Source: an uncultured Mediterraneibacter sp.
Lineage (GTDB): Bacteria > Bacillota > Clostridia > Lachnospirales > Lachnospiraceae
Assembly (NCBI GenBank): GCA_934418295.1
Contig: CAKRWZ010000036.1
Location: 1-18,422 of the forward strand
Direction: 5' to 3'
Length of the DNA: 18,422 bases
A program made the position numbers and the translations under genes. Below the pieces are notes generated by a model that made no database searches, was not told the origin of the DNA, and was given only the letters and a program-made list of their open reading frames with translations. This document shows, piece after piece, positions 8,117-14,778 of the stretch. How positions within the stretch are numbered: position 1 is the first letter of the stretch; the number at the start of each line of letters is the position of its first letter.

Positions 8117-8812
8117 TTAAGCCTCATCCGGCTCCACTGTCTTATGGACTCTTTCCATTCTCTGATCCAGATCTGCCCCCAGCTCTGCACAGGCTTTTAA
8201 TTCCCGCTCCAGCTCTTCCGTGATCACATAATCCTTCTTGTAGCTGATCTTATGCTCCAGGCTGGCCCACCAGTCCATGGAGATCGTGCGGAGCTGTACT
8301 TCTACCTTCATCAGCTTTTTTTCATCGTGCAGAAAAATCGGAGTCTCCACGATCAGATGAAGACTGCGATACCCGTTGTCTTTCGGTTGTTTGATATAAT
8401 CTTTTTCTTTGATCAGCCGAATGTCATCCTGCTTCAGCAGCGCATCCGCCATCATATAAATGTCGGACGGAAACGAGCAGATCACACGCACTCCGGCAAT
8501 GTCATATATATTTTTTTCAATCGCATCTACCGTCAGATCGATCCCTTTTCTTTTGGTTTTTTCCAGGATACTCTCCGGTGATTTCAGTCTTGTTTTGATT
8601 GTTTCAATGGGATTACGGTCATACTGCAGAGACAATTCCTCATTTAAAACATCAAATTTCGTTGAAACCTCCATCATGGCGCACCGATAGTAAGCCATCA
8701 ACTTCCGGTAGGGCTGCGCATATTTCTTAACAAAATCTTGTACTTCATTTCTGGACACCTGGGCAAGCAGCAGCCGTTCCAGCCTTTTACTGCTCTGGTC
8801 GATCAACGACAT
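8117..8812 (-). CDS. relP: Small alarmone synthetase, RelP/YwaC type
   Basis: This 231-residue cytoplasmic enzyme is predicted to make (p)ppGpp from ATP and GDP/GTP. It has only the synthetase domain, with no HD hydrolase, TGS or ACT domain, which defines the small alarmone synthetases. Motifs: RLKSPESILEK (75-85), DIAGVRV (104-110), KQPKDNGYRSLHL (141-153), EVQLRT (171-176) and WASLEHKI (182-189). The IAGVRVICSF and PKDNGYRSLHLIVE wording is closer to RelP/YwaC than to RelQ. The ATG follows AGGAG by 7 bases. It begins one base after the stop of the alpha-ribazole phosphatase-like gene, so the two are translationally coupled. That places alarmone synthesis under the cobamide operon's promoter, which is unusual. 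Confidence 0.93.
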   Translation of the reverse strand: MSLIDQSSKRLERLLLAQVSRNEVQDFVKKYAQPYRKLMAYYRCAMMEVSTKFDVLNEELSLQYDRNPIETIKTRLKSPESILEKTKRKGIDLTVDAIEKNIYDIAGVRVICSFPSDIYMMADALLKQDDIRLIKEKDYIKQPKDNGYRSLHLIVETPIFLHDEKKLMKVEVQLRTISMDWWASLEHKISYKKDYVITEELERELKACAELGADLDQRMERVHKTVEPDEA

Positions 8813-8813
8813 A

Positions 8814-9410
8814 TCAATTCTCCTTTTCTTCCATCACTTTCTGATATGTAAAGCCCCCGGCCGCCGTCTGTTCCAGGCGATAACCCGCGCCAGGTTTCGG
8901 CTGCCATTCATACCTGTTTTTTTCTTTTTCCGGAAACAGATGTTCCATGATCGTGGAGATCACCCCGCCATGGCTCACCAGCACCGTATCTTTTTTCTCC
9001 TGCACCAGCTCATCGAATGCGTGCAGCACTCTTTTTCGCACAGCTTCTCCGCTTTCCCCCTCCGGCGGCGCCGTCTTTTCCGGATCCTCATCCAGCCATT
9101 TCTGATAATCCGCGCGGTCTTTCAGTTCTTCATAATTGTGCATTTCAAAGATTCCGAAGCTGATCTCCCGAAATTCCGGATTTTCTTGATAATCCACATC
9201 TCCAAACAAAAGCTTTAACGTCTCATTACACCGTCTCATCCCGCTGGTCATATAACGAAAACCGTCTAATTTTAACGCTTCTGTTCGGCTCCTTCCATTT
9301 TCTTCCAGCTCTTTTCTGCCGTTTTCCGAGAGTGGCAGATCTGTCGCTCCGCAATAAAGATGCTGCTCAGTTCCCTTTGTTTTCCCGTGTCTGATAAGAT
9401 AAATGATCAT
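8814..9410 (-). CDS. cobC: Histidine phosphatase, likely alpha-ribazole phosphatase
   Basis: This 198-residue phosphoglycerate-mutase-fold protein starts LIRHGKT, with the catalytic histidine in RHG. It has FREISFGIFE with the conserved acidic residue, and VSHGG with the second active-site histidine. In cobamide assembly CobC removes the 5'-phosphate from alpha-ribazole-phosphate or the finished cobamide-phosphate. This role is inferred from position between the CobU/CobS genes and relP, since many family members hydrolyse other phosphates. The start at 9410 overlaps the previous stop as ATGA and has AGAGG 5 bases upstream; the frame remains open further upstream, but that extension lies inside the preceding gene and lacks family similarity. 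Confidence 0.85.
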   Translation of the reverse strand: MIIYLIRHGKTKGTEQHLYCGATDLPLSENGRKELEENGRSRTEALKLDGFRYMTSGMRRCNETLKLLFGDVDYQENPEFREISFGIFEMHNYEELKDRADYQKWLDEDPEKTAPPEGESGEAVRKRVLHAFDELVQEKKDTVLVSHGGVISTIMEHLFPEKEKNRYEWQPKPGAGYRLEQTAAGGFTYQKVMEEKEN

Positions 9411-9781
9411 TTTAACCTCTGCTCCAACCCGCAAAATATTCTGCTGACGTGATCTGCCTGTTTCGACAGATACTGACACAGATGTCCCGTTGCTTCTCTC
9501 CACAACCGATCCGCCAATTCCATAGGGATCACACCGCCGGAAATGTCACGGCAGATCAGCACCGAATCCTTCCACTCGTCCCTGTGCTCTTTAAAATATG
9601 CCACCGGGTCTTCCCCTCTCTGGGCGCATCCGTAGGTAAACTCCTCCAAATGCGTGATACACGGTCTGGAAAACTCCAGATTCTCACAGGCGCAGTCAAA
9701 AATCTGTTCTTCTGAAAATCCGTATTTTTCTTTTGCAAAGGTCAGCTTTCCCTGATAAGCTCCTCCGATAATAAAGTGCAT
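9407..9781 (-). CDS. Short CobU-like protein (second copy)
   Basis: This 124-residue protein resembles adenosylcobinamide kinase/guanylyltransferase at both ends but is much shorter than the usual ~180 residues. The N-terminus GGAYQGKLT (6-14) occupies the P-loop place, with Leu where Ser or Thr is expected. The C-terminal part ICRDISGGVIPM, followed by RLWREATGHLCQYLSKQAD, matches the CobU GxGIVP...RxFRDxxGxxNQ...AD region. The guanylylated-histidine segment is not obvious. The ATG at 9781 has AAGGAG 7 bases upstream; it lies 20 bases after cobS and overlaps the phosphatase gene by 4 bases. Whether it is catalytic or a partner of the other CobU is unknown. Confidence 0.8.
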   Translation of the reverse strand: MHFIIGGAYQGKLTFAKEKYGFSEEQIFDCACENLEFSRPCITHLEEFTYGCAQRGEDPVAYFKEHRDEWKDSVLICRDISGGVIPMELADRLWREATGHLCQYLSKQADHVSRIFCGLEQRLK

Positions 9782-9801
9782 AGTCCGTCTCCTTACCACT
9801 T

Positions 9802-10545
9802 TTATAAAAACGCAAATATCGCCACTGCCGCCAGCTCAGACATCGACAGCGCATAGCCTGAAATGTCTCCGTTCATTCCCCCCAGGGAATGTACCCCTTT
9901 GTGCAGCGCCCACAGATAAACGATGATTTCTCCCACCAGGGCAAAACCGAGCCTGCCGCACATCAGAAATCCCACCGCCACTGCCGCCGCCAGCATGACT
10001 GCCAGGATCACCGGCTGCTCTTTTGTCACCCCTTCTTTAAAGGCTCCTGCATATTGGCTCACCGATATGGGGCGAAGCAGCGTTACCGCTAGAGAAGAAC
10101 CGCACCGGCTGACCACCGGGATCAAGATCAAGATCCGATAATCTCCGGAGGCACTGGAGAGAAACGCAAAGTCTGCCAGCAGCAAAAGCACACATCCGAT
10201 CACCGCGAAAGACCCCACATGGGAATCTTTCAGGATTTTTTTCCGTTCCTCTTGGCTTCTGCAAGAACCAACTGCATCCTTTACGTCCATAAATCCATCC
10301 AGATGGATAAAACCGGTCACCAGATAAGAATAAGCACATAAAACCATGCCTGCTGCCAGTTTGGGAACCGCCCAATGCCTGCATGCCCAGGCCAGACCGG
10401 CCCAGATCAGCCCCATTTCCAATCCTACCACCGGCAAAAACAACAGCATCAGCGGTCTTGCCTTTTCATCCCAGATCTTACCGGGACAGGGAATGGCACA
10501 AAACATACTCTGGCACATCACAAATGCATGTAAAATTCGTTTCAT
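9802..10545 (-). CDS. cobS: Adenosylcobinamide-GDP ribazoletransferase (cobalamin synthase)
   Basis: This 247-residue polytopic membrane enzyme joins AdoCbi-GDP with alpha-ribazole (or its phosphate) to make the complete cobamide. The family motif HLDGFMDVKDAV begins at residue 81, followed by SCRSQEERKKILKDSHVGSFAV, and GGMNGDISG (222-230) lies near the C-terminus. About six or seven hydrophobic segments separate these. The length is normal. The ATG has AGGAG 10 bases upstream and overlaps the cobU stop as ATGA. Lying between two CobU-like genes and a CobC-like phosphatase, it anchors the operon's function as nucleotide-loop assembly. Confidence 0.96.
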   Translation of the reverse strand: MKRILHAFVMCQSMFCAIPCPGKIWDEKARPLMLLFLPVVGLEMGLIWAGLAWACRHWAVPKLAAGMVLCAYSYLVTGFIHLDGFMDVKDAVGSCRSQEERKKILKDSHVGSFAVIGCVLLLLADFAFLSSASGDYRILILIPVVSRCGSSLAVTLLRPISVSQYAGAFKEGVTKEQPVILAVMLAAAVAVGFLMCGRLGFALVGEIIVYLWALHKGVHSLGGMNGDISGYALSMSELAAVAIFAFL

Positions 10546-11087
10546 TTCGGCAATTCTCCTTTATGTATCGTCAGATTTCCGCAGGACATTTCCAGCACCG
10601 TGTCACATTTTCCTGCCAGCTCGCAGCAGATTTCTCCTAAAAAGCGCCGGAAACTGTCCGTCGCCGCATCGTAATGTACCGCATCAAAAAACAGATTGTC
10701 CGCAACGATCACCAGGTTTTCCAGCCGGTCTGTCAGCTCCAGCATATCTTTTCTGCACTGCTCCGCACTCTCTGTATCCTGCATATAATTCTTTTCTCTG
10801 GGAAACAATTCATTGGTCAGCAGGGACGTCAGGCTGTCCAGCAAAAAGGTTCCCTCCGGATCTGTGCGCTCCAGACATTCACAGATATGTCTTCCCTGCT
10901 CCACCGTTTCAAATTCCATTCCGTCTCTTCTGCGAAGATGGCTGCGGATCTTTGCACGGTCTTCGTCGTCTGCCGGGATCATCGTCGCCACATAGTAACG
11001 CTTTCCCGTCCCTGCCAGAGCAAGTGCCAATTCCTGCGCAAAATCGGATTTTCCGCTGGTAGCACCTCCCAGTATCAGAATCCTCAT
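10542..11087 (-). CDS. cobU: Adenosylcobinamide kinase / guanylyltransferase
   Basis: This 181-residue protein phosphorylates adenosylcobinamide and then activates it with GTP to AdoCbi-GDP. Visible motifs: P-loop GGATSGKS (7-14); RAKIRSHLRRRDGMEF, in which His50 is at the place of the guanylylated histidine; and FLLDSLTSLLTNELF (81-95), the Walker-B-like segment. The later NEVGxGIVP-type motif of CobU is replaced by VADNLFFDAVHYDAATD, so this copy is divergent there. A longer open frame reaches 11360, but the ATG at 11087, with GGAGG 7 bases upstream, starts exactly at the P-loop strand. Both ends overlap neighbours as ATGA, showing tight coupling to the TIM-barrel gene and cobS. Confidence 0.93.
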   Translation of the reverse strand: MRILILGGATSGKSDFAQELALALAGTGKRYYVATMIPADDEDRAKIRSHLRRRDGMEFETVEQGRHICECLERTDPEGTFLLDSLTSLLTNELFPREKNYMQDTESAEQCRKDMLELTDRLENLVIVADNLFFDAVHYDAATDSFRRFLGEICCELAGKCDTVLEMSCGNLTIHKGELPK

Positions 11088-11848
11088 TTTTCTTCCTCCA
11101 AAAAGCCTTCCGCCTTCAGCCATTCCACGGAAGACTCCGGCTCCATCAGTTCCATAGTATAGGTCGCTCCCGGACAGATCTCCATGGCCCGGGTCAACAC
11201 CTGCTTCATCGGGATCTTGCCCTCTGGCAGCGGCTGATGCGAATCCACGGTACCGTCGTTGTTGTGGATATGGAAATGTGCGATCCACGGCGCAAACGCT
11301 TCCAGCCATTCCGTCACCGGTATCTCCGAATATGCACTGACATGTCCGATGTCCATACACATCCGGAACCTGGGATCATTTACCTGTTCCAGAATATGAA
11401 GCAACGCCTCCGGTTCCTGTTCAAATACATTCTCCACGCATATGGTCACGTCCTGTGGCACATCCTGTATAAATTCCTTCCAAAATTCGATGGACTGTTC
11501 TTCAAACCAGATCGGGTAATATAAGGTCGGCGTATAGCCTGAATGGATCACCACTTTTCCGGTTCCGTAACCTTTGGCCGCCTCAATAGCCTGCCGATAA
11601 CGAAAACCTGCGATCTCCCGCACCTTTAAGTCGATGGCACAGGGAAACAATTCATTAAATGCCGCGTGGAACGTCAGCAGCTCCACTCCTTCGATCTCCC
11701 GGCACACCTGCCGGTTGGTCTCCTCAAAATATTTGTCAAAATTGAAGGCCGTACAAAACTCTGCGATCTCCAGCCCCAGCCCGTTTGCCTTTGCAACCTC
11801 TGCCGCCTTTGGCGACATCGTAGAAAGAAGAAATTTCTTCTGCCCCAT
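11084..11848 (-). CDS. Sugar-phosphate isomerase/epimerase-like TIM-barrel protein
   Basis: This 254-residue protein belongs to the xylose-isomerase-like / AP-endonuclease-2 TIM-barrel superfamily. Likely metal and catalytic residues are spread in the usual order: His61 (LTFHAAF), His102 (VVIHSGY), Glu139 (CVENVF), Asp166 and His169 (MDIGHV), His193/195 and Asp198 (HFHIHNNDG), His204, and Glu233 (MELME). AAAGGA precedes the ATG. It is the second gene of the operon and shares an ATGA overlap with cobU, so its job is probably tied to cobamide assembly or salvage. No TIM-barrel enzyme of this type is part of the textbook nucleotide-loop pathway. The substrate is unknown. Confidence 0.88.
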   Translation of the reverse strand: MGQKKFLLSTMSPKAAEVAKANGLGLEIAEFCTAFNFDKYFEETNRQVCREIEGVELLTFHAAFNELFPCAIDLKVREIAGFRYRQAIEAAKGYGTGKVVIHSGYTPTLYYPIWFEEQSIEFWKEFIQDVPQDVTICVENVFEQEPEALLHILEQVNDPRFRMCMDIGHVSAYSEIPVTEWLEAFAPWIAHFHIHNNDGTVDSHQPLPEGKIPMKQVLTRAMEICPGATYTMELMEPESSVEWLKAEGFLEEEK

Positions 11849-11883
11849 AAATCTGTCCTTTCCTTTCTTTTGTACCCCTCAGA

Positions 11884-12747
11884 TCAACCGACCAGCTCTA
11901 AGATGATACCCGCGCCGACGGCGATTCCGTACAATAACAACAATACCGTCACATTTTCCTTTTTGTGATGATTTACTTTAAACAACACGGGAATGCCTAA
12001 TCCTGCCCCGGTGCACAATCCTGCGATAACCGAAGCAAAACTGATCATTTTTCCCAGATACAGCTCTGTTAATAATACAGATGCCGCACAGTTTGGAATC
12101 AAGCCCACCACTGCTGCCAAAAATGGCTGAAAAATGCTGTTCTTTAAAAGAAGCGCCGAAATCCTCTTTGTCCCTGCCAGTTCGATAGCTCCGTCCAACA
12201 CCAGCGTAAATAAAAACAGAAACACAAACACTTTCACAGTATGCTTCAAGGCCGGTTTTAAGATCCCGCTGTGTTCATCATGACAACCGCAGTCTACGCA
12301 GATATCATCGATATCATGCTCTTCGTGATGATGTTTTGACCGACTGCCAAAGAGATCCACCAAATACCCCGCCACCACTGCGATCAAAATCTTCACACCC
12401 AAAAGCGGCAGGATCGTTTTTCCTGCACCCGGTTGACCCAGCAGAATCAATACGGCCTCATCCGACGTCGCCAAAAATACAGACAGCAGTGTACCGCGGG
12501 TGATCATCCCGCCGCTGTATAGCCCCGCTGCGATGATCGAAAATCCGCACTGGGGCACACACCCCAAAACAGCCCCTGCTATGGGACCGCCGTAACGGAT
12601 CTTTACCAGGGCTTTTTCCATTTTATCTTTTGCATAATGCTCCACTGCCTCTAAAATCAAAAAAGCAGCAAAGAGGAATGGAAGCATTTTGATGCAATCC
12701 TCAAAGCTGTGTTCCACAACATGTAAAATCATACGGAATAGTTCCAC
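11884..12747 (-). CDS. Polytopic permease, ArsP_2/putative metal exporter type, with His/Cys-rich loop
   Basis: This 287-residue membrane protein has two similar halves, each with a matching motif: GCVPQCGFS (62-70) and GLIPNCAAS (215-223). ATSDEAVLILLGQPG (93-107) follows in the first half. This is the pattern of the family often annotated as putative manganese transporter or arsenic efflux (DUF2899/ArsP_2). The central hydrophilic loop (about 136-161) is packed with metal ligands: HHHEEHDIDD, then CVDCGCHDEH. The start is GTG (12747), chosen because AGGAGG lies 9 bases upstream. It is the first gene of the cobamide operon, 35 bases before the TIM-barrel gene, which makes cobalt or a corrinoid-related metal a candidate substrate (inference). 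Confidence 0.85.
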   Translation of the reverse strand: MELFRMILHVVEHSFEDCIKMLPFLFAAFLILEAVEHYAKDKMEKALVKIRYGGPIAGAVLGCVPQCGFSIIAAGLYSGGMITRGTLLSVFLATSDEAVLILLGQPGAGKTILPLLGVKILIAVVAGYLVDLFGSRSKHHHEEHDIDDICVDCGCHDEHSGILKPALKHTVKVFVFLFLFTLVLDGAIELAGTKRISALLLKNSIFQPFLAAVVGLIPNCAASVLLTELYLGKMISFASVIAGLCTGAGLGIPVLFKVNHHKKENVTVLLLLYGIAVGAGIILELVG

Positions 12748-12779
12748 ACTCCTCTACCTCCTGTTTGCCATAGACTTCT

Positions 12780-12808
12780 ATTATACCTTAAAGCCCCCGC
12801 TTTGTACA
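12780..12808 (-). promoter_or_regulatory. Promoter of the cobamide operon
   Basis: On the minus strand TGTACA (12808-12803), 17 bases, then a perfect TATAAT (12785-12780). The predicted leader is only about 25 bases before the GTG start, too short for a cobalamin riboswitch, and none was seen further upstream. Confidence 0.72.
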
Positions 12809-12825
12809 GTGCGGCTCTCTGCTAA

Positions 12826-12877
12826 AAACCTTTTTTCCATCTTTTTTAAACCTTTTCTCCCCTGTTTAAAACCTTTT
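12826..12877. repeat. Three AAACCTTTT direct repeats at 21-22 base spacing
   Basis: AAACCTTTT occurs at 12826-12834, 12848-12856 and 12869-12877, so the copies are 22 and 21 bases apart, about two helical turns, in an otherwise T-rich stretch. They lie between the cobamide-operon promoter and the spmA promoter. A regulator-binding array is possible, but the T-rich composition means chance is not excluded. Confidence 0.5.
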
Positions 12878-12888
12878 TTCTCGACAGG

Positions 12889-12917
12889 CATATTTTTTCT
12901 TCCTGTCAGCATATTTT
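12889..12917 (+). promoter_or_regulatory. Sporulation-sigma-like promoter of spmA
   Basis: CATATT (12889-12894), a 15-base spacer, then CATATTTT (12910-12917), resembling sigma-E/sigma-G-type elements. No good sigma-A promoter was seen. A GACAGG (12883-12888)/CCTGTC (12902-12907) dyad overlaps it. The same layout precedes spmB at 18139-18167. In Bacillus subtilis spmAB is under sigma-E. Confidence 0.45.
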
Positions 12918-12941
12918 GTAAAAACACTTTTGGAGCTGCAA

Positions 12942-13550
12942 ATGCTGAATTTTCTATGGGCCTTTATGGTCATTATCGGAATTGTATTCGGTGCCTTCAA
13001 CGGGAAAATGCCGGATATTACAAACGCTGCCCTGGATTCCTCCCGGGAAGCCGTCAATCTCTGCATTACGATGATCGGAATCCTTTCCTTTTGGATGGGC
13101 CTGATGGAGATCGCTTCCCGTTCCGGCGTTCTCCAGATGGCTGCCAAAAAGCTGCAGCCGCTGATCCGCATTCTTTTCCCCCGCATTCCTGCCGGACACA
13201 AAGCAGCAGAACACATCACTGCCAATTTTATCGCCAACTTTCTGGGCCTGGGCTGGGCCGCCACACCGGCGGGTCTAAAAGCCATGAGCGAGCTGGAGCA
13301 CCTGGAAGAGGAACGCCGCCGGGGACTTCTCCCCGGTCCTGCCCGTCCCCGCGGCACCGCCAGCAATGAAATGTGTACTTTTTTGATCCTGAATATTTCT
13401 TCTTTACAATTGATCCCGGTCAACGTGATCGCTTACCGAAGCCAGTACGGCAGCATCAATCCCGCCGGAATCGTCGGCGCCGGCATCCTGGCCACCGCCT
13501 GCAGCACATTGACTGCAATCATTTATTGCCGATTAAAAGATCGGCGCTGA
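12942..13550 (+). CDS. spmA: Spore maturation protein A
   Basis: This 202-residue membrane protein has a nucleoside-recognition (Gate) domain. It begins MLNFLWAFMVIIGIVFG, followed by DSSREAVNLCITMIGILSFWMGLMEIA, ANFIANFLGLGWAATPAGLKAM, GTASNEMCTFLILNISSLQLIP and a final membrane helix before LKDRR. SpmA works with SpmB during sporulation and is needed for proper spore-core dehydration in Bacillus. The ATG at 12942 with GGAG 6 bases upstream is preferred to the in-frame TTG at 12930, which has no spaced ribosome binding site. The length is close to the family norm. It stands alone here; its usual partner spmB lies about 4 kb away on the other strand. Confidence 0.93.
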   Translation: MLNFLWAFMVIIGIVFGAFNGKMPDITNAALDSSREAVNLCITMIGILSFWMGLMEIASRSGVLQMAAKKLQPLIRILFPRIPAGHKAAEHITANFIANFLGLGWAATPAGLKAMSELEHLEEERRRGLLPGPARPRGTASNEMCTFLILNISSLQLIPVNVIAYRSQYGSINPAGIVGAGILATACSTLTAIIYCRLKDRR

Positions 13551-13572
13551 ATTTCGTTGCCAAGCATACGAC

Positions 13573-13597
13573 AAAAAGATCCGGTGGATCTTTTTTA
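13573..13597 (+). terminator. Rho-independent terminator of spmA
   Basis: AAAAAGATCC (13573-13582) and GGATCTTTTT (13586-13595) form a 10-base stem with a 3-base loop ending in a T-run, 22 bases after the spmA stop. Confidence 0.75.
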
Positions 13598-13621
13598 GTT
13601 TGAAATTTAAGTTTGTAACGG

Positions 13622-13649
13622 TTTACAATTTCCTCTGACGCGTTATAAT
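13622..13649 (+). promoter_or_regulatory. Promoter of the bile salt hydrolase gene
   Basis: TTTACA (13622-13627), 16 bases, then a perfect TATAAT (13644-13649), about 60 bases before the ATG. This is a strong housekeeping-type promoter and suggests substantial constitutive expression. Confidence 0.75.
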
Positions 13650-13710
13650 ACAAAATACGAAATCAATCACAAACCCAAACGATCAAAAGAACTAAAAGGA
13701 GCCTTCTCAT

Positions 13711-14685
13711 ATGTGTACAGCAGCAGTTTATCAGACAAAAGATTTTTATTTCGGCCGCAACCTGGATTTTGAATTTTCTTATGGGGATGAAATCACCATC
13801 ACGCCCCGCAACTACCCTTTCCATTTTCGAAATGCAGGCACGATTCCCAATCATTATGCTATGATCGGTATGGCGCACGTCGCAGACAACTATCCCTTGT
13901 ATTATGATGCAGTCAATGAAAAGGGATTAGGAATTGCCGGCCTCCGCTTTGCCGGAAATTGTGTGTATCAAAAAGAGCAGGGGCAAAAAGAAGACATCCC
14001 TTCTTTTGAGCTGATCCCGCTGTTGCTGAGCCAGTGCGCTTCCGTGGATGAGGCCGAAGCCTTCCTGAAAAACGCCCGGATTACAGATTTTCCGTTCAGC
14101 GAACAGCTGCCTTCTTCCCCGCTTCACTGGCTGTTGGCAGACGCTTCCCGCTCTGTCACCTTAGAATGCGTGGAAGACGGCCTGCACCTATACGAAAATC
14201 CTGCCGGCGTACTCACCAACAATCCACCTTTTCCGCAACAGTGCTTCCGCCTGAACGATTACATGCATCTGACGCCTGCCTCTCCGGAAAACACCTTCTG
14301 CAATGACCTGGATTTGGACGAATACAGCCGGGGCATGGGTGCCATCGGACTGCCGGGTGACCTTTCCTCTTCCTCTCGCTTTGTACGGGCCGCCTTCGTA
14401 AAAGGCAACTCTGTTTCCGGAGATTCCGAAGCGGAAAGTGTCAGCCAATTTTTCCACATCCTGGGCTCCGTTGAACAGCAACGCGGCTGCTGCCGGCTGC
14501 CCGGCGATAAGTACGAAATCACCATCTACACCTCCTGCTGCAATACAAACCGCGGGATCTACTACTATAACACCTACGAAAACCACCAAATCTGCGCTGT
14601 CGATATGCATCGGGAAAATCTGGATACCGCCGGACTCTTCCGCTACCCACTGCTCACAAAAGGGGAAATTCGCTGGCAGAATTAA
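13711..14685 (+). CDS. bsh: Bile salt hydrolase (choloylglycine hydrolase family)
   Basis: This 324-residue Ntn hydrolase is predicted to release glycine or taurine from conjugated bile acids. The nucleophile Cys2 (MCTAAV) becomes N-terminal once Met is removed. Other expected catalytic residues are Arg16 and Asp19 (FGRNLDFEFSYG), Asn170 (GVLTNNPPF) and Arg223 (SSSSRFVRAAF). NEKGLGIAGLRFAGN, LHWLLAD and IYYYNTYENHQICAVDM closely match clostridial conjugated bile acid hydrolase wording and length. No signal peptide is present, so it acts in the cytoplasm. AAAAGGAG lies 9 bases before the ATG. It has its own promoter and terminator. Penicillin V acylase, a sister activity, is the main alternative. 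Confidence 0.94.
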   Translation: MCTAAVYQTKDFYFGRNLDFEFSYGDEITITPRNYPFHFRNAGTIPNHYAMIGMAHVADNYPLYYDAVNEKGLGIAGLRFAGNCVYQKEQGQKEDIPSFELIPLLLSQCASVDEAEAFLKNARITDFPFSEQLPSSPLHWLLADASRSVTLECVEDGLHLYENPAGVLTNNPPFPQQCFRLNDYMHLTPASPENTFCNDLDLDEYSRGMGAIGLPGDLSSSSRFVRAAFVKGNSVSGDSEAESVSQFFHILGSVEQQRGCCRLPGDKYEITIYTSCCNTNRGIYYYNTYENHQICAVDMHRENLDTAGLFRYPLLTKGEIRWQN

Positions 14686-14689
14686 ATGA

Positions 14690-14746
14690 CTCCCTCAGGA
14701 CAGAAAGTGCGTTTTCATCTCGCGTTACCGTCCTGAGGGAGCCTTT
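14690..14746 (+). terminator. Strong terminator after bsh
   Basis: A perfect 12-base inverted repeat, CTCCCTCAGGAC (14690-14701) and GTCCTGAGGGAG (14730-14741), with a 28-base loop and then CCTTTTT. It follows the bsh stop by 4 bases. It may also serve the convergent gene ending at 14779. Confidence 0.82.
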
Positions 14747-14778
14747 TTCATACTGTTTTTTTCAGTTTCTTCATTTTA

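Noticed and set aside
7237..8223. A 328-codon plus-strand open frame opposite degV
   Set aside because: It is low-complexity, rich in Cys, His and Pro, has no recognisable domain and is fully antisense to a clear DegV gene.
9411..9503. 31-residue extension of the CobC-like phosphatase
   Set aside because: The family starts at MIIYLIRHGKT; the extension overlaps the short CobU-like gene, and the ATGA overlap supports 9410.
11088..11360. 91-residue N-terminal extension of cobU
   Set aside because: It lies entirely within the TIM-barrel gene in another frame, has no family similarity, and a good ribosome binding site precedes the ATG at 11087.
12748..12941. Possible cobalamin riboswitch in the divergent gap
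   Set aside because: No B12-box-like conserved core was seen, and the gap is T-rich repeats; the promoter leaves only about 25 bases of leader.
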